A DNA stretch of 64,000 nucleotides from Rhodanobacter_A agri. GTDB taxonomy: Bacteria; Pseudomonadota; Gammaproteobacteria; Xanthomonadales; Rhodanobacteraceae. Shown piece by piece: positions 35,236 through 44,674 of this stretch. The first letter of the stretch is position 1; every line of letters starts with the position of its first letter. The position numbers and the translations under genes were made by a program. The stretch spans positions 1-64,000 of the forward strand of contig NZ_JADIKL010000002.1 of NCBI RefSeq assembly GCF_044904705.1. The letters run 5' to 3'. The notes beneath the pieces are model-generated. The model had not been told where the DNA came from, made no database searches, and saw nothing but the letters and a program-made list of their open reading frames with translations.

Positions 35236-36390
35236 ATGCAGGCGAACGATTACGACGCCATCGTCATCGGTGCCGGCATGGCCGGCGCCTCGGTTGCCTG
35301 GTTCATGGCGCCGCATGCACGCGTGCTGGTGCTGGAGCGCGAGGCCTGGCCCGGCATGCACTCCACCGGCCGCTCCGCGGCGCTGTTCAGCGAGACCTAC
35401 GGCTCGGCGCAGGTGCGTGCGCTGTCGCGCGCCACGCGGCCGTTCCTCGAGCATCCGCCGGAAGGCTTTGCCGGGCATCCCATCCTGAGCCGTCGTCCCA
35501 CGCTGGTGATCGGCAGCGCCGCACAGGCAGACGAGGTGCGCGCGATGTACGCGGAAAACCGCGGCCACATTCCCGGCCTGCGCCTGCTCGATGCCGCCGA
35601 AGTGCAGGCGATGGTGCCGGTGCTGAAGCCGGAAGCCGCGCAGATCGGCATGCTCGAGCCCGACGCCGCCGACATCGACGTCAACGAATTGCATCAGGGT
35701 TTCCTGCGTGGCCTGCGCCAGCGCGGCGGCGTGCTGCGCGTCGAGGTGGCGATCCGTGCGATCGAGCGCTCGCGGGGGCAGTGGCAAGTCGATTGCGGCG
35801 AGGCGGTGTATCGCGCGCCGCGGCTGCTCGACGCCGCGGGTGCATGGGCGGACGAAGTAGCGTGCCTCGCCGGCGTGGCGCCGCTGGGACTGCAACCGAA
35901 GCGGCGCACCGCCTTCCTGTTCGAGCCGCCGAAGGGTTTCGACACCGCGCATTGGCCCTTCGTGATCGATGCGGCGGAGAGCTTCTACTTCAAGCCCGAC
36001 GCCGGCCTGCTGCTGGGTTCGCCTGCCAACGCCGACCCAGTGCCGCCGCACGACGTGCAGCCGGAGGATCTCGACGTCGCGCTGGGCATCGATCGCATCG
36101 AGCAGGCCACCACGATGACGATCAGCCGCCCGATCCGCAGCTGGGCCGGCCTGCGCAGTTTTGTCGGCACGGAAGGCGACCTGGTAGGCGGCTTCGCGCC
36201 GGATGCGGAAGGCTTCTTCTGGGTCGCCGCGCAAGGCGGCTACGGCATCCAGACCAGCGCCGCGATGGGCGAGGCCTGCGCCTGCCTGGCGCTGGGCCGG
36301 CCGCTGCCGTCGGCGCTGGTCGATGCCGGCGTGTCCGCCGGAATGCTTGCACCACCGGCGGCCCGTCCGGACGGGAGGGCGATGCCGTGA
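35236..36390 (+). CDS. FAD-dependent D-amino acid/glycine oxidase-like protein
   Basis: The 384-residue DAO-family oxidoreductase has an N-terminal dinucleotide fold (VIGAGMAGAS, about 11-20, followed by LEREAWPGMHSTGRS) and a C-terminal RPIRSWAGLRSF and AQGGYGIQT FAD-contact region. It most likely deaminates D-amino acids or related substrates to keto acids. D-Ala or D-Glu from peptidoglycan would fit. It is the last gene of the run that starts with the DUF819 gene. Confidence 0.9.
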   Translation: MQANDYDAIVIGAGMAGASVAWFMAPHARVLVLEREAWPGMHSTGRSAALFSETYGSAQVRALSRATRPFLEHPPEGFAGHPILSRRPTLVIGSAAQADEVRAMYAENRGHIPGLRLLDAAEVQAMVPVLKPEAAQIGMLEPDAADIDVNELHQGFLRGLRQRGGVLRVEVAIRAIERSRGQWQVDCGEAVYRAPRLLDAAGAWADEVACLAGVAPLGLQPKRRTAFLFEPPKGFDTAHWPFVIDAAESFYFKPDAGLLLGSPANADPVPPHDVQPEDLDVALGIDRIEQATTMTISRPIRSWAGLRSFVGTEGDLVGGFAPDAEGFFWVAAQGGYGIQTSAAMGEACACLALGRPLPSALVDAGVSAGMLAPPAARPDGRAMP

Positions 36391-36649
36391 AGCCCATTCG
36401 AACCGGAATCCGCGCGTGCGCCGCCGGAGTCGGCTTCGCCCGGGACGGGGCGTCGACACACAGCTTGCTGACGCGATCCACGGCCGGATCGCGTTTGACC
36501 CGGCGGCGCAGAACGCCGGGCCATCGGAAACGGGTCCGGATATCGGGCGGATTCGTCGAGTTGAAGAGGGCAGGGCCGCCCTCTCCAGCGAACTTGCAGA
36601 GGGCATCCATCCACTGGCAGTGGCCATCGATCCAATGGGGAGCACGTCA

Positions 36650-39600
36650 ATGAAGGGCAACTATTCTCGTGCGTCGCGACACAACGCCGTCCTCCGGCGC
36701 AAGGCGCTGGCGCTGGCTATCGGTTCCGTCACCATGGGTTTCGCAAGTGCCGCCTGGTCGCAGGCGACCAACGGCACCATCTACGGCACGGTGCCGGTGG
36801 CGCCCGGCGAAACCGTCCAGATCACCAGCGCCGGCGGCTTCAACCGCAGCATTCCGGTGAACGAGTCCGGCAGGTACTCGATCACCTTGCCGGTCGGCAC
36901 GTATACGGTGTCGCTGTTGCAAGGCGGCAAGGTCGTGCAGAGCCGCACCGACGTCACGCCGGTGGCGGCAGGCGCGGTGGCGGTCGATTTCTCGTCCGCG
37001 GCCGGCGGCTCCGGGAACGCGGTGAACCTCAATGCGATCCAGGTCACGGCCAACGCCCTCCCGGCGATCGACGTGACCACGACCAACCAAGTCACCACGA
37101 TCACCTCCAAGCAGCTGCAGCAGCTGCCACTGGCGCGCACCGCCGAAAACATCGCCATGCTGGCGCCGGGCGTCAACATGGGTTCGCCCGAACTTGGCAG
37201 CGGCCCGCTAGGCACACCGATGAATGTGTTCGGCGGCGCCTCCACGGCCGAGAACGCGTATTACGTCGACGGCATGAACGTCACCGAGGCGCTCAACAAC
37301 TCGGGCGGCATCACTCTGCCTTACGGCGCGATCGACCAGCAGCAGACCTACATCAGCGGCTACGACGCGCGGTATGGCCGCTCCATCGGCGGCGTGATCA
37401 ACCAGATCGGCAAGAGCGGCACCAACGACTGGCACTTCGGCGTGCGCGCGCTGTGGCAGCCGGCCAGCCTGCGCGCGAGTCCGGACAACATCTACTACGC
37501 CAATCCGCTGCTGGCCAGCGACCCGGTCTATTCGCCGGGCGACCTTGCCGTATATCGCAACGGCAACCGATCCTGGGAAACGATCTACGACGCCTACGTC
37601 AGCGGCCCGCTCGTCAAGGACAAGCTGTTCTTCTTCCTGAGCGCGGAGAAGGACGACAGCCGGTACCGCAGCACACCGGAATTCGGCAACGGCGTCACCG
37701 ACACCTTCAGCGAGCATGATCCGAAGTTCTTCGGCAAGCTGAACTGGAACATCAACGACAGCAACGTGCTGACGCTGAGCTACCTGCAGAACGCGCACCA
37801 GACGCAAGGCGCGTATTACAACTTCGACTACGGCACGCTGCAGAGCGGCGCCTTCGCCTATCTCGGCCAGTACAACAAGACGGTGTTCAAGATGGGGGTG
37901 CTGAACTACACCTCCTACCTCACCGACGACCTCACGCTGAACGCCACTTACGGCAAGATGCACGGTCAGTACTACTCGGCCCAGCCTGCTTACCCTGGCT
38001 TCGACCCCGAGCTGCCGCACATCGCCAGTGCGTCCCTGCAGGATCCGCGGTTCGCCCCGCCGGGCGGCATCGTCAATGCGCAGTCCAGCTCCACGCTCGC
38101 CGACCCCGACCATCGCGAGTCGATCACCAACTACCGCCTCAGCCTCGACTGGAAGCTGGGCAACCACGACTTCCAGGTCGGCATCGACAACATCAACTCG
38201 TACGACATCAACGATGGTTCGCAGGACACCGGCCCGGGCTATCAGTGGATGTACGGCGCCACCGGCCCCGGCGTGCCGGTGTTCGGCACCGACCCCAACA
38301 TCCCGCCCTACGTCGCGCCGTCCACCCAGTGTTACCAGGGGACCTGCTACTACGTGCAGAAGCATGTCGACCTCAGCGTCGCCACTGTGCGCGTGACGCA
38401 GCGCGCGCAGTACGTCATGGACAACTGGCAGGTCACCCCGAACCTGCTGCTGAACCTCGGCCTGCGCAACGACCAGTTCGTGAACTACGACGCCTCCGGC
38501 GTGCCCTACATCCGCGAGACCAAGCCGCAGTGGGCGCCGCGCCTAGGCTTCAGCTGGGATGTGCACAGCGACTCGTCGCTCAAGGTGTTTGGCAATGCCG
38601 GTCGCTACTATCTGGCCTTGCCGACCAACGTGGCCTTGTCCATCGCTGCGCCGGTGACGAATGCCGGCGTGTACGGCACCTACACCGGCATCGACCCGGT
38701 GACCGGCGTGCCGACCGGGTTCACGCCGCTGCCGCAAAGCCCCTCGACCGGTGTGTCGATCGACAACGAGTACGGCCAGGCGAAGGACCCGCGCGTCTCC
38801 GCCGCGCGGAACGCCAGGGCCGAGTTCTCCGACAACTACGTGCTGGGCTTGCAGCAGCAGTTCCACATGCTTGGCACGAACTGGGTGTTCAGTGCCACCG
38901 GCACCTACCAGCGCATGAACCGCATCATCGACGACTTCGACGACGAACAGATCGAATGCGCAGCCGGTCGTGCGCAGGGCTATGCCTGGATGACGCCGCA
39001 GGATTGCTCCAGCTATGCGCAGAGCCTGGTGCTGATCAATCCTGGCGAGACCAACTACCTGTGGATGAAGGCGCCGAACGGCGGCCTCGTGCCGGTGACG
39101 CTGAGCGGCACCGACCAGCGCTTCCCGAAGGGTCCGGAGCGTCGCTACTACTCGCTGGACCTGTCGCTGGAACACGCGTGGGACGGCAAGTGGTTCGCCA
39201 AGTTCGACTACGTGTTCTCGCGCACCTGGGGCAATACCGAAGGTCCGGTGAGCACGTACTCGCAGCAGGGCGGTTCCTACGAATCCCTCACCACTGCCTG
39301 GGATTTCCCGGAGCGCATGGAATGGTCCGGCGGCGTGCTGCCGAACAGCCGCAAGCACCAGTTCAAGCTTTTCGGTTCCTACGCGCTCACGCCGGAGTGG
39401 ACAGTCGGCGCCAACCTGTACATCACCTCGGGCACCCCGGTGATGTGCCGCGGCGGTTATGGCCCGAACCAGGTGGCCTTGCACGGTTCGCACACCTACT
39501 ACTGGTGCGGCGGCGTGCCCGTGCCGCCCGGCTCGCTAGGCAACACGCCGTGGGTGCACGACGTCGACCTAAGCCTGGACTACAAGCCGGCGTGGGCACA

Positions 39601-39769
39601 GCACAAGCTCGACTTCAACCTGTCGGTGTTCAACGTGCTCAACGATCAGACCACGATTTTCTACAACGACTTCTACGGCACCACCAGCAGTCCCAATCCG
39701 GACTACGGCCGGATACAGGACACCTACCCGCCGCGCAGCGTGCGCTTCTCCATCGCCTACGACTTCTGA
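36650..39769 (+). CDS. Oar-type TonB-dependent receptor with carboxypeptidase-like N-terminal domain
   Basis: The 1039-residue outer-membrane protein has a long signal peptide (about 1-38, AWSQ), a carboxypeptidase-regulatory-like beta domain (about 40-115, NGTIYGTVPVAPGETVQI), a plug (LNAIQVTANALPAID to about 250, with AYYVDGMNVTEAL) and a barrel ending RFSIAYDF. This is the Oar family, which is linked to peptide or protein substrates and outer-membrane adhesion. The start has GGGGAG at a good distance; an ATG five codons upstream is less well placed. It has its own terminator and is followed by the sulfotransferase. Confidence 0.94.
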   Translation: MKGNYSRASRHNAVLRRKALALAIGSVTMGFASAAWSQATNGTIYGTVPVAPGETVQITSAGGFNRSIPVNESGRYSITLPVGTYTVSLLQGGKVVQSRTDVTPVAAGAVAVDFSSAAGGSGNAVNLNAIQVTANALPAIDVTTTNQVTTITSKQLQQLPLARTAENIAMLAPGVNMGSPELGSGPLGTPMNVFGGASTAENAYYVDGMNVTEALNNSGGITLPYGAIDQQQTYISGYDARYGRSIGGVINQIGKSGTNDWHFGVRALWQPASLRASPDNIYYANPLLASDPVYSPGDLAVYRNGNRSWETIYDAYVSGPLVKDKLFFFLSAEKDDSRYRSTPEFGNGVTDTFSEHDPKFFGKLNWNINDSNVLTLSYLQNAHQTQGAYYNFDYGTLQSGAFAYLGQYNKTVFKMGVLNYTSYLTDDLTLNATYGKMHGQYYSAQPAYPGFDPELPHIASASLQDPRFAPPGGIVNAQSSSTLADPDHRESITNYRLSLDWKLGNHDFQVGIDNINSYDINDGSQDTGPGYQWMYGATGPGVPVFGTDPNIPPYVAPSTQCYQGTCYYVQKHVDLSVATVRVTQRAQYVMDNWQVTPNLLLNLGLRNDQFVNYDASGVPYIRETKPQWAPRLGFSWDVHSDSSLKVFGNAGRYYLALPTNVALSIAAPVTNAGVYGTYTGIDPVTGVPTGFTPLPQSPSTGVSIDNEYGQAKDPRVSAARNARAEFSDNYVLGLQQQFHMLGTNWVFSATGTYQRMNRIIDDFDDEQIECAAGRAQGYAWMTPQDCSSYAQSLVLINPGETNYLWMKAPNGGLVPVTLSGTDQRFPKGPERRYYSLDLSLEHAWDGKWFAKFDYVFSRTWGNTEGPVSTYSQQGGSYESLTTAWDFPERMEWSGGVLPNSRKHQFKLFGSYALTPEWTVGANLYITSGTPVMCRGGYGPNQVALHGSHTYYWCGGVPVPPGSLGNTPWVHDVDLSLDYKPAWAQHKLDFNLSVFNVLNDQTTIFYNDFYGTTSSPNPDYGRIQDTYPPRSVRFSIAYDF

Positions 39770-39791
39770 ACGATGCAAACCTTCCCTCCTG

Positions 39792-39817
39792 CGCCGGGCT
39801 TCGCCCGGCGTTTTTTT
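39792..39817 (+). terminator. Intrinsic terminator of the Oar-type receptor
   Basis: CGCCGGGC-TTC-GCCCGGCG followed by seven T is a textbook rho-independent terminator, 22 bases after the receptor stop. Confidence 0.95.
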
Positions 39818-39924
39818 GCGGGTTTCGTCCCCGCGATCGCTTTACGGTCCGCTGCTGGCGTGGGGGCAGGCATCGTTCGCTGCGGTGCTTTGCAGGCTTC
39901 GGACGACTTGTGTAGCGTGGCGGC

Positions 39925-41520
39925 ATGAGCATCGAGACCGTGCATCCGACGCCACTGCCGCCCGCGGCCGCTCAGTTGCTGGCACGGGCGCGCGCGGAAT
40001 GGCAGCAGCGGCAATTCGATGCCGCCGAGCGTTCGGTCCGGCAGGTACTGACGCTCGCGCCCGACAACGCGGATGCACTGCGCATGCTCGGCATCATGGC
40101 CCAGCATCGCGGCGACCAGGCCACGGCTGCCGATTGTTTCCGGCGCGTGCTGCCGGTCTGGCCCGGGGACTCGGAGCTGCGCGTGGGGCTGGGCATCGCC
40201 TTGCACGAATGCGGCGAGATCAAGGAAGCCCTGGCGCATCTGCGTCGCGCCTGCGAACTGGCGCCTTCCTCCGCATCGGCCTGGTTCAACCTCGGCGAGG
40301 CGTTGTGGCGGCAAGTGCGCACCGACGAAGCCGTTGCCGCCTTGCAGCGCACGCTGGCACTCGCTCCTGCGCATCTTCCGGCCCGCTTGTCGCTGGCCAA
40401 GGCCCAGGCCAGTCAGGGTCAGGTCGATGCCGCGGTGACCGGCTTCCGCGAGGTGCTGCGCCTGGACCCGGGGCACGCCGAGGGTTGGTTCGGCCTGTCC
40501 AACCTCAACACCGTGCGTTTCGACGCCGCCGATGCGGCAGGCCTGCGCCAGGCGCTGGCGCGCGGTGGGCAGTCGCCGCGCCATCGCGAGTTGCTCGGTT
40601 TCTCGATGGCCAAGGCGCTGGAAGACCAGGGCGATTACGCGCAGGCCTTCGAGATCTTCCGGGAAGCGAATGCGTCGCGGCGCCAGCGGGTGCGCTGGGA
40701 CGCTGCGGGGGAGCATCGGCGGGTGGAGGCGATCCAGCGCATCTTCACCGAAGCGATGCCGGCGCCGCTGGACCCCAGGTCCGGCCACGAGGCCATCTTG
40801 ATCGTCAGTATCCCGCGCTCCGGTTCCACCCTGGTCGAGCAGATCCTGGCCTCGCATCCCGAAGTCGAGGGCGCCAACGAGATCAAGGACCTGTCGCAGG
40901 TGATCGACGCGGAAACGCGCCGCCGCCACTCGGCATTCCCGTTGTGGGCGCCGGATGCCAGCGCCGGGGACTGGCAGCGCCTGGGCCGCGAATACCTCGC
41001 GCGCACCGCGCCCTGGCGCAAGGCCAAACCACGCTTCACCGACAAGAGCCTGGTGAGCTGGTACCTGGTGGGCGCGGCGCTGGCGATGTTGCCGGCGGCA
41101 CGCGTGGTCATCGTGCGGCGCGACCCGGTGGAAACCTGCCTGGCCTGCTTCCGCCAGTGCTTCACGGAACAGACCGGCTTCACCTGCGATCTGGACGAGA
41201 TGGCCGACTACTGCATCGATTTCCTGCGCCTGACCCGTTTCTGGCTGGACAGGTACCCCGACCGCGTATTCGATCTCCCGTACGAATCCCTGGTGGCCGA
41301 ACCGGAACCGATGATCCGCCGTCTGCTGGATTTCTGTGGCCTGCCGTTCGACCCCGCCTGCCTGGAATTCCACAAGACCGAGCGCACCGTGCTGAGCACG
41401 CCCAGCGCCGCGCAGGTACGGCAACCCATGCGCCGCGACACCGCCCGCAGCGCACGCTATGGCGACAAGCTGGACCCGCTGCGGCAGCGCCTGCGCGACG
41501 CGGGCGTGCTGGTGGATTAG
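39925..41520 (+). CDS. TPR-repeat sulfotransferase
   Basis: The 531-residue protein has about five tetratricopeptide repeats (residues 15-190) followed by a sulfotransferase domain (about 285-510). Its PAPS 5'-phosphate loop is IPRSGSTLVEQIL (about 294-306) and its 3'-phosphate region is VIVRRDPVETCLACF. TPR-sulfotransferases of this class modify peptides or proteins and relate to tyrosylprotein sulfotransferases. No signal peptide is seen. It follows the Oar-type receptor, a pairing often seen in xanthomonads. Substrate unknown. Confidence 0.92.
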   Translation: MSIETVHPTPLPPAAAQLLARARAEWQQRQFDAAERSVRQVLTLAPDNADALRMLGIMAQHRGDQATAADCFRRVLPVWPGDSELRVGLGIALHECGEIKEALAHLRRACELAPSSASAWFNLGEALWRQVRTDEAVAALQRTLALAPAHLPARLSLAKAQASQGQVDAAVTGFREVLRLDPGHAEGWFGLSNLNTVRFDAADAAGLRQALARGGQSPRHRELLGFSMAKALEDQGDYAQAFEIFREANASRRQRVRWDAAGEHRRVEAIQRIFTEAMPAPLDPRSGHEAILIVSIPRSGSTLVEQILASHPEVEGANEIKDLSQVIDAETRRRHSAFPLWAPDASAGDWQRLGREYLARTAPWRKAKPRFTDKSLVSWYLVGAALAMLPAARVVIVRRDPVETCLACFRQCFTEQTGFTCDLDEMADYCIDFLRLTRFWLDRYPDRVFDLPYESLVAEPEPMIRRLLDFCGLPFDPACLEFHKTERTVLSTPSAAQVRQPMRRDTARSARYGDKLDPLRQRLRDAGVLVD

Positions 41521-41802
41521 GCGGCGGGCCCGGCCAGGCGGCCCGGCGGGAGCCAGTGCCGCGTGGCCCTCATGCCTATTCGTTGCTTGAGCGGGCTTCG
41601 CCGTCCGGCCACAATGATTGCCCCAGTTTCCGGGGCATTGCCCCGATTCATCTCCCGCGGGCCCCGTCATGCTCTTGATGATCGATAATTAGCATCGCCA
41701 TCCGATTCAGTCCGACGCTGTCTGCCGTCGTCGCATAAACCCCTTAAAATAAGCGCTTTATGTCTACCCTTGTCCAGGGTGGGTCATGGTAAGCCAACAA
41801 AA

Positions 41803-41843
41803 TTGCGGGTATCGTTGCGGGTATCAAAGGCCTGATACCCGCA
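41803..41843. promoter_or_regulatory. Repeat-operator in front of the integrase gene
   Basis: TTGCGGGTATC occurs twice in direct orientation (41803-41813, 41815-41825) and once inverted as GATACCCGCA (41834-41843), ending one base before the integrase ATG. The second and third copies form a 10-bp perfect inverted repeat. These are probably arm-type integrase binding sites or an autoregulation operator. The wider gap 41521-41844 has no gene and no recognisable tRNA; it should contain the left att site. Confidence 0.7.
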
Positions 41844-41844
41844 C

Positions 41845-43080
41845 ATGCCGCTGACTGACGCCAAGGTACGAACCGCAAAGCCAACTCCCAAATCCACCAA
41901 GATGGCGGATGGGAGGGGGCTATATCTGGAAGTGCGCCCTACGGGCGCCAAACTTTGGCGATATCGCTACCGTATCGCTGGCAAGGAAAACATATTCGCC
42001 ATTGGCGAATACCCGTCGATCTCGCTGGCGGAGGCTAGGAATGAGCACCTCCGGGCCCGCGCACTCGTTGCGAGTGGCGTGCACCCATCGCACAACCGAA
42101 AAGTTGAGCGATTGTCGAACATGGTGGCTAACGCCAATACGTTTGAAGCCGTGGCCAACGAATGGGTTGCGAAGAAGTCTGTGAATTGGACTGCGTACTA
42201 TAAGCGCCAAGTAGAGGGCGTACTTGGCGCTGACGTCTTCCCTCATGTGGGGAGGCTTCCGATTCGCAGTGTCACTGCAGGGCACTTGTTGGAGATCGTT
42301 CGCCGAGTTGATGCGCGGGGAGCCACGACGATTGCGTTGCTGATACGTCAGTGGTCGTCAGCTATTTTTCGCTACGCAGTTGCTACGCTCCGTGCCGACA
42401 ATGATCCGGCCGCTGCGCTACGTGGAGCAATCGAACGCTCCAGAGTTGTTCATCATCGCCCCCTTTCCCGTGCTCAGATAGTGCAATTCATGGTTGCGCT
42501 AGATAGGTATGGCGGGTACCGCACGACAGTGATTGCTCTGCGATTGATGTTGCTGACCTTTGTTCGGACGGTGGAGCTTCGCAAAGCCCTGTGGAATGAG
42601 TTCGACTTGGATCTTGCGCAGTGGCGGATTCCAGCGGAGCGCATGAAGATGCGGGAGCCGCACATCGTGCCGTTGTCAAAGCAGGCAGTGGTGCTACTTC
42701 AGGAGCTGAGGGCCTATACAGGCGGGCAGGGTCTCCTGTTCCCGAACTACCGCCGACCGCGCGAAAGCATGACCGCTACCACGTTGAACCGGGCCCTGGA
42801 GCGTATGGGTTTCAACGGCAAGGACAGCATCGGGTTCTCGGCTCACGGATTTCGAGCTACTGCATCGACCATCCTCAACGAGCTTGGCTATCGCTCTGAC
42901 GTGATAGAGCGACAGCTTGCACATGCCGAAAGAAACAAGGTTCGTGCGAGCTACAACCAGGCCGAATACTTGGAGGATCGTAAGGTGATGATGCAGGATT
43001 GGGCGAACCTCATCGATGACTTGATCGAGAAGGCCGAGAATGGAAGCGGTTCACCTAGGTCGCTGCCCAAGGTAGCTTGA
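41845..43080 (+). CDS. P4-type tyrosine site-specific integrase
   Basis: The 411-residue protein has an N-terminal DUF4102 arm-binding domain (about 1-90, LTDAKVRTAKPT, DGRGLYLEV), a SAM-like core-binding domain (about 100-195) and a catalytic domain with R241 (FVRTVELR), H334-x-x-R337 (HGFR), H360 and the nucleophile tyrosine at Y370 (RASYNQAEY). All catalytic residues are present. It begins the accessory island. Codon use is visibly less GC rich than in the preceding genes. Confidence 0.96.
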   Translation: MPLTDAKVRTAKPTPKSTKMADGRGLYLEVRPTGAKLWRYRYRIAGKENIFAIGEYPSISLAEARNEHLRARALVASGVHPSHNRKVERLSNMVANANTFEAVANEWVAKKSVNWTAYYKRQVEGVLGADVFPHVGRLPIRSVTAGHLLEIVRRVDARGATTIALLIRQWSSAIFRYAVATLRADNDPAAALRGAIERSRVVHHRPLSRAQIVQFMVALDRYGGYRTTVIALRLMLLTFVRTVELRKALWNEFDLDLAQWRIPAERMKMREPHIVPLSKQAVVLLQELRAYTGGQGLLFPNYRRPRESMTATTLNRALERMGFNGKDSIGFSAHGFRATASTILNELGYRSDVIERQLAHAERNKVRASYNQAEYLEDRKVMMQDWANLIDDLIEKAENGSGSPRSLPKVA

Positions 43081-43109
43081 GGTGACTTCAAGGTAGCTTG
43101 AGGTGACTT
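43069..43109 (+). repeat. Tandem duplication across the integrase stop codon
   Basis: The 20-base unit AAGGTAGCTTGAGGTGACTT occurs at 43069-43088 and again at 43090-43109, a period of 21. The integrase stop lies in the first copy. The remaining gap up to 43333 shows no convincing gene. Confidence 0.85.
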
Positions 43110-43333
43110 GAAGAGAGTCAATTACTGAGCCGTTACCCATTGCCGGTTCTTCGCTGAGCCGAGTGGTTGCTCGGGATGGTACGGTCCAAACAGTGTGCAG
43201 TGCCTAATACAGGGGAGAGGGTGTTGGATGCGAAAGCGTTGAAAGATTTGCATCGGAGCGAGCGGAATGAGCAATCGCTGCTATCGCACGATCAGCTGGC
43301 TGACGAGCGCAGAACGGAAGATGGAAGATTCCG

Positions 43334-44674
43334 TTGGCCAATGACGCTTTCGAATCCGCAAAGCTGGGCCAGCTTCTGACCATGCACTGGGGCTTGCTTG
43401 GACCCGAGCAGCTTGCTGGGGCGCGCAGAGCGCGAACGCTAGGCTTGGGCTCCACCGTGCGGAAGTTCAACCAGCTTGCCGTGCCAGGACTGGGCGGGGT
43501 GTGGTTTGCCAAGCAGATCTTCCTTGCAACGCTTGGCGTCCGCGTTGCGGACCGGTTGCGCTCCACAAACTCCAACGTCAAGGCAATCGAGATTGCCAAC
43601 GCGGTCGAGGCGCTGGCTTGCTGGTGTGCATTCCAGAACAACGGTTGGACGAGAGACCCCCGACTGCGTGGCAGTCAGAAACTGGCCGGCAAGGACAATC
43701 TCACCTTCACGCGACTGCGCCAGCCGCGGTTCTACGTCACCCAGCCCATGCGCATGGCGACGGTGGAAGCCCTCGTCGATCTTGGCTTCGTCGAATCCGG
43801 TAGCCAGCGGTTCAACAGCTTCCGTTGCACGCAGGCTGGTATGGACTTGATCGAAGCCGCTACTGCCGCCTACAGGCCGTTTAACGGTACGGTGGAGGAC
43901 TATCTCTTCAACCGTGCCAAAGACGATGCCTCCGTCTCCAATACGCCCGCACTGCGGGAAGCATTATCGCCTTTGGTCGTCCTGCCGGTTGATGCTCGGG
44001 CGCTGATTCGCGACAAGCTCTGCGAGGGAGCTGGTCTGAACCCGTCGGCGGCCCGTAGGAAGAATGCTCTTGCCTGGGTGCGTTCCGTTGAGCCGAGTAA
44101 CTCTGCAGGGTGGGACGCCAAGCCATCGGCGCTTGAAGCGAGTCACTGGGACGATCTCCGATTAGGCGCGCGGTTCTTCGCGGCGAGAGATGCCGCGATA
44201 GATGTATTGAACGCCATTGAGGTCCAGATGGTGCCGCTGGCGGTGCCGAAACTTACAGTGGACGACGCGCGGACGTTTTCCCTTGTCCAGCGGGCGATTA
44301 TAGATTTACGCAAGGCGGCACAGCGGTTTCTTGGCGAAGACGCAGATCCGACGGAAGGACGCACGGCGATGGCTTTCTGCCGTGAATGCGTAGAGGCGGA
44401 TCCCGCGGCCATTATTCGCAGCCTCGTAAAACGTGACGATCGGGTTTTGCGGCTGGTAGGCAACGACGTGCTGCCCGGCGCAGCCTTCTCCTCACAGCTT
44501 CAGGCGGAAGCTTCAGAAGACGAGAGTGAGGGACCAGGCGCCGACAATGTGGGACGGGTGCCGGTTCCGGGAGGCATCTCCGGTCGTATCCGCAATCTCT
44601 ATCTCCTCGAGCTGGATTTGCAGGGACGACTTGGAGAGTTCCTGAGCCAGTCCGCGACTGAGGAGACGGTATGA
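43334..44674 (+). CDS. Unknown protein, first gene of a PLD/helicase operon
   Basis: This 446-residue protein has no domain I recognise. It looks like a soluble, mainly helical protein with a conserved-looking N-terminus (HWGLLGPEQLAGARRARTLGLGSTVRKFN) and an acidic stretch near residue 395 before the C-terminal helix. The TTG start is chosen because GGAAGA lies about 6 bases upstream; an ATG at 43382 would remove 16 residues. Its stop overlaps the PLD gene (ATGA). As the first gene of a nuclease-helicase operon it may be a sensor or DNA-binding specificity subunit. Confidence 0.8.
   Translation: MANDAFESAKLGQLLTMHWGLLGPEQLAGARRARTLGLGSTVRKFNQLAVPGLGGVWFAKQIFLATLGVRVADRLRSTNSNVKAIEIANAVEALACWCAFQNNGWTRDPRLRGSQKLAGKDNLTFTRLRQPRFYVTQPMRMATVEALVDLGFVESGSQRFNSFRCTQAGMDLIEAATAAYRPFNGTVEDYLFNRAKDDASVSNTPALREALSPLVVLPVDARALIRDKLCEGAGLNPSAARRKNALAWVRSVEPSNSAGWDAKPSALEASHWDDLRLGARFFAARDAAIDVLNAIEVQMVPLAVPKLTVDDARTFSLVQRAIIDLRKAAQRFLGEDADPTEGRTAMAFCRECVEADPAAIIRSLVKRDDRVLRLVGNDVLPGAAFSSQLQAEASEDESEGPGADNVGRVPVPGGISGRIRNLYLLELDLQGRLGEFLSQSATEETV

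Noticed and set aside
43167..43379. 70-codon ORF upstream of the PLD operon
   Set aside because: It starts at TTG with no clear ribosome site and overlaps the well-supported start of the 43334 gene.
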